From: Dryocosmus kuriphilus
Taxonomy: Eukaryota > Arthropoda > Insecta > Hymenoptera > Cynipidae
DNA length: 64,000 nt
Reading direction: 5' to 3'
Assembly (NCBI GenBank): GCA_038277395.1
Contig: CM076197.1
Coordinates: forward strand, 25,989,057 to 26,053,056
Of this stretch, positions 56,215 through 64,000 are shown piece after piece. The notes below the pieces were generated by a model. The model searched no databases and was not told the DNA's origin. It saw only the letters and a program-made list of their open reading frames with translations. The position numbers and the translations under genes are program-made. Each line of letters opens with the position of its first letter. Within the stretch, counting starts at the first letter, position 1.

Positions 56215-56759
56215 TGGTGGGGTCCGAACAGGTTTTGAACGAAGGCGGGAGACGATAATAACAAAAAAAATCCCACTTTAAAATTAAAATTAAGTAAAAG
56301 TGAAGCTCAAACTTTTGATCGTGAATTGGACTCTAAAGAAACTAAAAGGCAAAAACTTAGATTTTCAGTGTTCAGCCTTGAGAGATAACAGACCACTGTT
56401 CTTAAGATTAAGTTTAAGGGAAAAAAAATGAACAAGACAAAGATTATGAAAGAAAATTAGATATAATTGAAGAATATAAACAAGGCATAACATAGGGTAA
56501 TGATGATACTCGTGAAAAAAAATCAGTGCTAAGAATAATTTTCAGAAAGGAAGGAAGATCAAAATGTACCCGTGACGAAATGATTCTACACAAAAAAAAA
56601 GGGAGGCGCTGTGACAGTAGGATTTGCAGTAGAGGGGAATGGTTCGGGAAATGAAAGTAATTAGCGCAAGGAAGAGTATGGGGGGGGGGGGGGAGGTTGG
56701 CTAGAAAGAGGAGGCTAGGATCGTGAATTTTCGGTACCGGAGTTAGGGGGAATGGAGGG

Positions 56760-57590
56760 ACTCAGTCGGGAAGATGGGTTCCCCACAGCGACGGCAGAAC
56801 ACGCCGAGGTGGGCTTTCTAGGGATATGATGAGTACCGATGCCCAAGTTGTTTCCAGTTCCAACAACCGGAATGAGCTGTGGACTGCAGGAAGTCTAAGC
56901 TGCTGGTGTCAATATTCTGAGGGGTTGGGACTTTTATGCCAAGGAGGGAAGGGATTTTTCTTTGGGGAAGTGGTGTTTTAATTATACTGAAAGGGTTGAA
57001 GGAATCCTTGGATGCGCGCGGAGGTTCGGAAGTTGAAGGGCCTGGGGTAGGGTAGCATTGCATAGGTTCGGGAGGTGATCGGCCAAAAGGAGAGGGGGAT
57101 GTGGAGGATCGCGTAGGTTCGGAAGTCATGATACTTGGAGTGTAGGGGGTTCTGCTCTGCGGGGGTATGTTTTCCTTAGAGCTGAGGGACCAGAAGAAGG
57201 CAGGGATCTGGGGGATCGTCTGGGTTTGGGGGGCATGGTGTTGGTCGCAGCGATGACACGCTTTATCGGGTCCGCTTGGGTCGCCTGGTTTACTCCCTTT
57301 ACTGGTGGGGTATTTGTTGAGACGTCTCTCGTGCGCAGGGTGTTATGGGGAACCAAATCGTCTTCCTGGCGATAGTGTCGCAGGAAGTCTTCTTCCGTAG
57401 GGATATCCTGGAGAGTTGCTCTCTGGCGCACTAAGTTGGCCTCCTCCAGAGCTCTCGTTGCCTCTAATAGGGCCCTAAAAAGACCAGGGTATCGCTGTAG
57501 TATTCTATCGATGATACCCGTATACTCTCTCAGGTACTCCATACCCGGCAGTCCGTTGGGTTTCGTTTTGGGGGTCATTTTGGTACGGTA
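56760..57590 (-). pseudogene. Extra ORF 3' of integrase, copy 2
   Basis: This is the same ORF as 42840-43657, better preserved at the end: TPLPQRKIPSLLGIKVPTPQ leads without the shift of copy 1 into CWNWKQLGHRYSS, where the histidine is kept but the last Cys is Tyr. An in-frame TAG follows at the same place as in copy 1, then FCRRCGEP. A shift near 57126 separates the two halves, with a short insertion after TYPRR. Taking the two copies together, the ancestral C-terminus probably carried a CCHC-type knuckle. Function unknown. Confidence 0.6.
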
Positions 57591-57598
57591 CCTAAGCG

Positions 57599-58566
57599 TT
57601 AGCATCCAAATTATCGTTAGGGGGTATGAAGGTTTTAGGTCGGCTATGTGGGACTTACTAATAAATTCGTGATTTAGTTCGCAGATTGCATAGACCGTGG
57701 GCGATAACGTTTTTGAGACTCTGTAGGATCGGTATAACGGGGGCAAAGCTTGGCGGAAACATTTTTAGTTTTCGGTGACGGGGTTCGGGAGCGAGACAAA
57801 ACTAAGTCCCCTTTATGTAACCTCAATTACCTATGACGAAGGTTGTAATATTTGGATTGTTTTGCAAAGGCGTCATCTAAATTTTCAGTTAATCAGTCTC
57901 GCATGAACTGTATTTTGTTCCTTCGTTCTTTCCAAGATTCGGGGCTACAAGGTTCGAATACGGGATCAGTACTAATTCATTTTTTCAGGGAATTAATGGG
58001 TTAAGGGTCTCTACCAAGTTTCAAGAAAGCAGGAGAAGACTTAAGGGAAGTGCGAAAGGCTGAATTATAGGCGAACCGGAATTCGGGAAGGTATTGGTCC
58101 CAAGTGCTGTGATCTCTGTCGATGAAGGAAACGATCATAGTTTTCAGGATCCTATTGACTCTTTCCACTGGATTAGCTTGGGGATGGTACAGGGGTGAAG
58201 TCGTATATACTATGCCAAATTCCTCGGTTAGTGGACGGAGCGTGTTATTTACAAATTCGCTACCGTTGTCTGTAAAAAGTACCTGGGGTGTTCCCTAACG
58301 GTTGATAATGACTTCACGGAATGTGGCCTCTTTTTTCCCGGTGACTGTCCGCAGGAATACGATTTCAACTCGCTTTGTGAATAGATCCTGAATCACGAGA
58401 ATATGTTGGAATCCTGATTTACTTCTCGGAAGGGGACCCATAATATCCGCGGCTACGGCAGCCCAAAGCTCCTCTACGATGCCGTGCCCCATTAAACCTG
58501 CCGGTACTTGTTGTTCGACTTTGCACATTTGGCAAACTGTACAGCTGTTCACGTACCTATTGACAT
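57599..58566 (-). pseudogene. Gypsy integrase, copy 2, 5' truncated
   Basis: From the junction at 58566 the frame reads VNRYVNSCTVCQMCKVEQQ (zinc-binding end), then ADIMGPLPRSKSGFQHILVI with the first catalytic Asp near 58440, TDNGSEFVNN with the second near 58265, and ANPVERVNRILKTMI with the Glu near 58170. It continues with a C-terminal LSPTVYAICELNHEF and SKSHIADLKP segment near 57640-57740. Stops and small shifts are present. Upstream pol and gag of this copy are missing, because the sequence switches to Polinton integrase at the junction. Confidence 0.82.
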
Positions 58567-58956
58567 TCGAAACCGTTTTTCTTTTCCTCTGAGAATACAT
58601 TCCAGAGCATTTTTCATTTCAAACAGGGTTTTGTCACGAAGTGGCTCGATCCAGACGTATTTACTCAACATGTCAATCACCACAAGTAAATATTAGAAAC
58701 CGTCGCGGTAAGTTTTTAAACTTTTCAAATCTACCAAGTCTCTCTCCCAAAGTTAATTTATGTTATTTAAATTGTATCGTCTTCTCTTCAATTTGTGACG
58801 GATAGGGACGTGCATGTTATAAGCAGTTTGACATTTTAGCCAGTCAACTAATTTTACTCGCATAATTTGCCTACGTACAGCATTAGCTAATTTATCAACA
58901 CCACCATAAGACAAGGGATGAGAAGGATCGTAGTAAATATCGTGCAATAAAGTCAT
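58567..58956 (-). pseudogene. Polinton/Maverick integrase, 3' truncated
   Basis: The ATG at 58956 begins MTLLHDIYYDPSHPLSYGGV, the characteristic start of Polinton integrases, followed by DWLKCQTAYNMHVPIRHKLK and a catalytic-core block LWERDLVDLKSLKTYRDGF and YLLVVIDMLSKYVWIEPL, with in-frame stops before LWER and after DGF. It ends at the junction with the Gypsy integrase fragment before the last catalytic acidic residue. Polinton integrase inserts the whole element into the genome. Its upstream neighbour (59169-59954) is the ORF usually found beside it. Confidence 0.84.
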
Positions 58957-58965
58957 TTTTCTTTT

Positions 58966-59172
58966 TTAAAACAATTTTAACCAACTTTTTGATTCTCTAC
59001 TAGACCTTTCACCGCAACCTTCTCTTTTTCGTGAAAGACGATTTTTACACCTGCTGCGTGTAGTACCGGTGCTCGTTTCTCCCTCGCTCGAGGTACAGCT
59101 ATCCTCGTCTTCCGTTAGGACGGAATCTTGAAAACCTGTCTGCTTCTCGTGTTTTATACTTGTTACTTTCAC
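58966..59172 (-). pseudogene. Likely C-terminal part of the upstream Polinton ORF
   Basis: A 68-codon frame, acidic then Arg/Ser-rich (EDEDSCTSSEGETSTGTTR, SRKREGCGERSSRESKS), ends ten bases before the integrase start. It is in a different frame from the ORF at 59169-59954, and its position and composition suggest it is that ORF's tail after a frameshift. Confidence 0.45.
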
Positions 59173-59954
59173 TGCTGTTGTAAGTGGTAGTGTTTTCGAT
59201 TTTCATGAAGGCGAGACGTCATAAGTAGTGGAAGAAGAAGAAGTGAGTCACGGTGTGGACAGAGGTGGACATAAAACACTACGTTTCCAATATTCCTTAT
59301 CCCCACAATTTCACGTAGTAAACTGAGTTGGTAAAGGACCACAGCAAACTGATGCCTACCGATCGGGTTGATAGTTTTTCTAAATCGCAATGCCTCGTTT
59401 ATCAACTCTGAAATATTTGACTCTTTGATACACTTTTTGTCAATAAAAATTGTATCACGCTCATCCCACTTTATACGCTCGCGAGCATCTGATTTAGAAA
59501 TACGATCAAGTAATACATTTCCTTTCAGAGCAAAAGATCTTGGAATAGTTGAAAGTATATTATTCTTACTTAAAGATGTATCACCGCCACCACGTACATC
59601 ATTACCGTCATCTTCATCTTCATCGCTCTTTGTATCTGTAACACTCGTATTTTCCCGTTAATTCTTTCTATTTTGGGCCTCGTCGACAAAAAATAGAAAT
59701 TTCTGTAGAACGCGTTGATACATTTTCCATTTTTCGTACTCATCTTTAAAAAAATCTGAATACAGTATTTGACTCATTTCACTATCGAGTTGCTTCATAA
59801 CATTTCCGGGAGTTTGGGTTGTGATAACGGTTGCTGAGAGGGCCGGGGTCGAGAAAGAGGCGGAAGTCGGATGTGGAGGTGATAAGACAGAATTTTGTTG
59901 ATTCAAAACCTGTTTCTGATATTTTTCTACCTGCTTGCTTGGAATTAAGACCAT
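59169..59954 (-). pseudogene. Conserved Polinton ORF upstream of integrase (one internal stop)
   Basis: The frame from the ATG at 59954 (or from a GTG six codons earlier, where relatives have Met) reads MVLIPSKQVEKYQKQVLNQQ, a Ser/Thr/Pro linker, QLDSEMSQILYSDFFKDEYE, WKMYQRVLQKFLFF, then past a TAA at 59658 continues in the same frame with SDEDEDDGNDV, RISKSDARERIKWDERDTIF and LINEALRFRKTINPIGRHQF. I recall this pattern from insect Polinton-like elements next to integrase, where it has no established role. Only one stop and one late shift separate it from an open gene. Confidence 0.62.
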
Positions 59955-59972
59955 TTTCCTCGCGTGCTCCAC

Positions 59973-60717
59973 AATTATAAAAAAAAAATACTTACATTAA
60001 AGCATAAAAAGAAAATTTAACTTTGTGTATTACGAGGTGAAAAAATGTTTGAAAGAAGACCACCAATTATTGGTGCAAGTAATAAAGGGAGAAATCCACG
60101 TTTTTGTACGATGAAATGTTTCTTAAGCTTCCAACTGCCCCGCGAGACAGCTAGTTTTCTTAAAGTTAGTCTGTGTTTTTTTAACTTTCGTTTTTAATGA
60201 TTTTTTAATGGTACATTTCCAGCTAATATATTTAAGGCACACTCGCATACACGAGGTGAGTTCAAAAAGTAAGTTCCGCAAATCATGGCCGCAAATGGAT
60301 GTTTCCAACGTGTGTCCATTATGTATACTAAATAATTTTTCTTCCTACCTCGGTCGAAAATTCAGTATTCGTCCCTACACACGTCCGCCGAAAGTTGGAG
60401 ATCCCTCCCGCTCTGCGCGCCATCACGCGGCCGAAACTATCTACTCCCTGCTCTCTCGAGTACAGATATAGAGTTCTAAAGTATAGAGTTCTAACCTCAA
60501 GATACCTAGTCATACGTATTAATAAACAAATGTGTTATTAGTTATAAAATGAATACGATAATGTTTTGTTATTTGACACTTATCATAAATTTATAATAAA
60601 AAAATCAAAATTTATTCTACTTTTTTATTTAAAACTAAATTTATTCTAATTTCTTAATTAGAACTTCCTAAAAATAATTTTTATCTAAAATGTTGCTTAA
60701 AATTATTTTATTTACTT
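59973..60717. other. Spacer with mariner-like end and half of an inverted repeat
   Basis: A mariner-like terminus (CGAGGTGAGTTCAAAAAGTA) starts near 60253. Positions 60318-60376 (with TTCTTCCTACCTCGGTCGAAAATT) are inverted at 60843-60897. No protein gene is seen. Confidence 0.45.
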
Positions 60718-61006
60718 CGGGCTTTCCAGCATCCGCCGGCCAACAACCCTCGCTTCGCTCGAGTCGTAAATGCGGCGGATGCTAAAAAGCCCTCATTCAG
60801 TATTACCAAATACAACATTAACGCGATTAATAATTCATTGCAAATTTTCGACCAGGTAGGAAGAAAAATAGTATACATTACACGGGACGAACGACGAAGT
60901 CCCCCTTCCGGCGGATTGCCCCCCGAGGCTTTGCCTCGGGGGGCACTCCCTGCGCCGGGAGGGATCTTCGCAGTTCGTCCCTTGTAATGTAATGTACTAT
61001 TTATTT
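60718..61006. repeat. Two GC-rich hairpins in an A/T-rich background
   Basis: The first hairpin, 60718-60803, pairs GGGCTTTCCAGCATCCGCCG with its inverse and has TCGCTTCGCTCGA in the loop region. The second, 60868-61006, has an outer stem (ATTACACGGGACGAAC with GTTCGTCCCTTGTAAT), a middle stem and a perfect inner stem-loop GCCCCCCGAGGCTTTGCCTC with its completing G run. They lie upstream of the Polinton ORF and downstream of the PC4-like ORF (minus-strand sense), that is, in the spacer between them. Confidence 0.82.
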
Positions 61007-62005
61007 TATGCGTCTGTCTTATACATTTTTACAAATGATAACTGAAAAAATTAAAAAAAAAAGACATATACAAATTTTCCTTTTCAACAAAGCCTAGGTC
61101 TTAAAATACAAAAAAACTGCGTGCGGAACCTATTAGCTTTTCGCGTTCCGCATCCGTTACGCGAACGCGCCAGGTGTATTTGCTTATAGAACCTGGATCG
61201 GTGCATGTATAAGATTAAACACGCCGCGGCCGTCGTGTGCCACCAGCATTAGCTGATTTGGTGGCACCCCCGCGTTGGGTCCTCGCGCGCCTCCCTTCAA
61301 CAGATTTATCGTTTTTACCATATTCATTTTATTCCCTAGTTCCTAGTTCTGTTGCTGAGTGCGTTGAGAAGAGAAATCTTATCAGCCTTCGTATTTCAGC
61401 AGTGATTGTAGGCAGTGCATCTGCTTATCTTTTACTGATTGTAAGAAAAACAAGAGAACAAACGAGAGAAAAGAGTGTCGAGTAGGATGATGATTCAAAC
61501 CAGAGTGCAAAAAAACATCTGGAAAACGAAAAAGTTAAAAAAGAAAAATCGAAATAACAAGGGTATCTGAAAAACACGTCTAAACCATTGCGAGCTGGAA
61601 AGAGTATTTTTCTTGTGGTAAAGAATGTAGAAATAGGGGGTGTAACTATAAAAACTCCATCATTGTACGTTATAAAATTTTCTGATTTATTCGTTAAAAA
61701 TTATATACGTGTGAGAAAGTAAACAAACCAAAAATATGACATTTTTGAGATGAGTTTTTATAACGATATCAAATTGTGTAAAATTTTGTACGAGATTTAC
61801 ATTGTAGGTATTTGTTTTCATACAAGATTGTGTTTTTTATACAACTGAGTACTCAAATTTTCCATACATATACAATCATACACATACACATATTTTTCAA
61901 AAATGATATTTTTTAATTGTTAGTATAATTCTCATGAAAACACAGGTAATTTGAATAAAACATACATGTTATACGGGCAAAAGACCCGAGAAAAGTTCTT
62001 AAGTG
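61007..62005. other. Spacer with a possible promoter
   Basis: Positions 61090-61300 are GC-richer, with a TATAAG at about 61208. The only open frame behind it (61237-61485) starts from GTG and lacks a motif. The rest is A/T-rich. Confidence 0.35.
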
Positions 62006-62903
62006 TTAGATATTTTTTTTTGATTTCTTAGCGACACTTTCATCCTTTACTTCACTTGCAATAAAACTGTGCAACACCACAATTAGTTCGAGAAAAACTA
62101 TATCAAGATATAACTCGAAAAAAGATGGCGGTAATTTATTTTTCACTTGTTCCTTCGGAAAGTCGTACTTAGCCTTGACGAGGTGTTTGATAAATTCGTC
62201 AGATGGATTCTTCATATTCTCCAACTTGAAGTATTTGCACAGTTCCTCTAGAAGTATGTTCTTGCAGTGCTCGACATCTGCGACAATCGTCTCCAAGTGC
62301 CTAACTCGTTCATCGACACAAGCAACGACATTGACAAGCCCCTCAAATGTCGGCATTTGGATTATGACTCCTGGTGAATATTTCGTTTTTTTACCCATCA
62401 GCTCGCCACTTACTCCTCTATATTCCTCATCCACGTTGATTTTCTCAAGCAAGACAGCTTTCGTCGAGTATGATGTGGTAAACACAAGCTGATATCGTTC
62501 CATAACAGTTGGTGAATCCATTGAATCCCCAGTGTAACCACCTTCAAAGAATGACTCAATAACGTCAAATTTATTTGCTAGCTGTGTCCATTCTGTCAGG
62601 TTTAGTGAGAATCCACGTGAACACTTGCCAAGTAATCGCATTACTGGCTCAAAACAGCCATCGGGTTGAATTTCCAAACCGACAAAAAGTTTTTTTGACG
62701 CCGAGTTGTTTAACTCGCAAGCTGTTGAAAGAAACATTTTTAACTTTTGTCACAACTTCACTTTCCACAGATTTTTCATCAGCCATGACTTTTCGCTTCC
62801 TTACAACATTTTGTTGTTTTGAAACGTTTTGCAAAGAAGATTCAACAGAATTTTGATTCACATTACCACTCGACATCACCACTTCACTTTGAGACTGAGA
62901 CAT
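62006..62903 (-). pseudogene. ORF with possible PC4-like DNA-binding segment, one frameshift
   Basis: The ATG at 62903 starts MSQSQSEVVMSSGNVNQNSV, a polar N-terminus with a KQQNVVRKRKVM basic patch. Near 62690 the frame shifts by one in a run of seven A. The downstream frame then stays open for more than 220 codons, starting KKLFVGLEIQPDGCFEPVMR and SRGFSLNLTEWTQLANKFDV. A beta-rich block followed by G-x-x-LNL-x-EW-x-L resembles the PC4/p15 single-strand-binding fold, but the match is by pattern only. The long C-terminal region has no motif that I recognise. It is co-oriented with and about 2 kb upstream of the Polinton ORFs, so it may belong to the same element. Confidence 0.45.
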
Positions 62904-62965
62904 TATATATTTTAGAAAAAAGATATGGGATATAAATGGTAGATATGTGACATTTCCTCGCGTTT

Positions 62966-62975
62966 TTATAGATAA
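62966..62975 (-). promoter_or_regulatory. TATA-box-like element upstream of the 62903 ORF
   Basis: On the minus strand CTATAAAAACGCGAGG lies about 65 bases before the ATG at 62903. Spacing fits a core promoter with a short 5' leader. There is no experimental support. Confidence 0.4.
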
Positions 62976-62989
62976 GACCCCGCCTCCCC

Positions 62990-64000
62990 TTCTTCCAAAG
63001 AGAATCAGGCTAGTAATGCTGGGGGCGACGGGTGGGGATTTAGGATATTACGTCACACACGTATCATCATAGCAACACGAAAAATTCTCATCGTTTTGTA
63101 TGAAGAATTAGGCGTTAATGTAAAGATTTTTTTATCTTCATTTTATTTTTGAAAACTATTTACTCTTAAAATTACTAATATACAAGAATTTTACGTAAAT
63201 TGATTAAAGTAATTATTTATCTATTTCCCTACGCTAGAGGTTGTCCCGTATCAAGTTTTTCTTCTCCAGACACATAATTTGTGAAATCTAGTATCTTTGG
63301 TTTCCCAGCTCTTTCAAGCCCTCACAGATGAAATAGGTGGGTGCAAGGCAGTGAGAAAAAAATACCCTAGTTTTTTTTTACCCAAGTTTTCCGTCCCTTG
63401 AAAACCATCGCTATGAATCAAGTAACGAAAAATCAACAACTGTCCGAGCAGAGTGTTATGTTTAGTTTATCGAGTGAAGATTGGGAGAGTGTGTTGGGTG
63501 ATATATGTGTGAACGGTCCCTTAATTGATGATTGAAGAGGTGTGTTATCAGTGTTGGATACATTTTTTATTGTATATACTTTGAAATTTATGTTGTTTAT
63601 AGCAGGATAAGAAATGCAAAATTTTTTGCACAAGATTAAATTAAAAATAATAGTTTTAAATATGAAAAAATATGATAGAAAAATATTTATTTCCAAAAAT
63701 GATACAGTATTAGAATACCCTTAAAAATTCAAACATTTTAAAATTATCAATGTAATTTAATTTCAGGTGCTGTTAATTGAAAGTGATTTTCATGCATTTG
63801 TAACTCAAAATTCATTAATGAAAAACCTGTTTATACTATTTTTTATTTTTTAAACTAGTATTTTTGATTTAATTTAATGAAAAATGATTTAATTTTTATC
63901 GCAGTATAAATCATAGATATTGAAAAATATAAAATCCATAGAATAATGAAAATTGAATTCATATTTAAGAATGATGTTTAAGTGTTTAAAATTGTATATA
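62990..64000. other. Right flank without recognised genes
   Basis: The sequence is A/T-rich with a short G+C segment at 62985-63060. Short frames have no motif. I see no clear Polinton terminal repeat here. Confidence 0.45.

Larger units (their letters stand above)
39913..58566 (-). mobile_element. Ty3/Gypsy retrotransposon complex: complete copy plus truncated copy sharing one LTR
   Basis: On the minus strand the order is: integrase fragment and 3' ORF (58566-56818), LTR (56201-53918), primer site, leader, gag, protease, RT, RNase H, integrase and 3' ORF, LTR (42263-39913). The two LTRs are recognisably the same and the sequence outside each also matches, so the right LTR serves as 3' LTR of a truncated upstream copy and 5' LTR of the downstream copy. 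A LINE (49529-53515) is inserted in the leader. All large frames are broken. Polinton remnants lie on both outer sides. Confidence 0.88.

Noticed and set aside
61237..61485. Plus-strand frame behind a TATA-like motif
   Set aside because: Opens from GTG rather than ATG and has no domain; a eukaryotic start is not supported.

Overview
This is a non-coding-rich, A+T-rich window from an animal nuclear genome, almost certainly an insect. A hymenopteran is plausible from the element mix, but the sequence alone does not prove it. There are no operons, ribosome binding sites or CRISPR arrays, and no complete conserved multi-exon host gene was recognised. Nearly everything that can be named is a mobile element, many of them nested, and most reading frames are broken. 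The best open frames are a Merlin-type transposase (3804-4742) and a THAP-domain protein (6401-6805).

Layout. 1-2760: degenerate A+T-rich satellite split by a decayed mariner (381-1610). 3281-5989: a Merlin DNA transposon with long inverted ends, an open transposase and internal G-rich tandem arrays. 6401-9023: two THAP-like starts with a hairpin MITE between them. 9024-13600: A/T-rich sequence without genes. 13600-19680: a decayed I/LOA-like LINE on the minus strand (ORF1, then endonuclease, RT and RNase H), with an 812-bp solo LTR inserted just before the ORF1 stop and flanked by a 5-bp duplication. 22344-23245: a long-hairpin element with a second MITE nested in one arm. 23728-24574 and 34040-35032: two copies of one tandem repeat element. 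24683-26091: exon-like segments, including a duplicated two-exon module of unknown function. 26369-27425: a mariner end carrying a TIR element. 27527-27613: a tRNA-derived SINE head. 27780-29177: a decayed hAT transposase. 30700-31490: a dimeric tandem array.

36960-39740 and 58567-62903 hold co-oriented minus-strand remnants of Polinton/Maverick type (adenain-like protease, conserved accessory ORF, major capsid protein; then integrase and another conserved ORF, with a possible PC4-like ORF further upstream). A Ty3/Gypsy complex sits between them at 39913-58566. It has 2.3-kb LTRs, a tRNA-Lys type primer site, gag, protease, RT, RNase H and integrase, plus a further zinc-knuckle ORF 3' of integrase. 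A second, truncated copy of its 3' half shares the right LTR, and a purine-rich LINE (49529-53515) is inserted in its leader with a 9-bp duplication. The simplest reading is successive insertion: Polinton first, then Gypsy, then LINE. Large pieces of the Polinton have been lost.

The most unusual points are the Polinton split around a tandem Gypsy pair, the extra 3' zinc-knuckle ORF, the duplicated exon pair of unknown origin, the open Merlin transposase, and the GC-rich nested hairpins near 60.7-61.0 kb. All homology calls come from motif recognition by eye; no database search was run.
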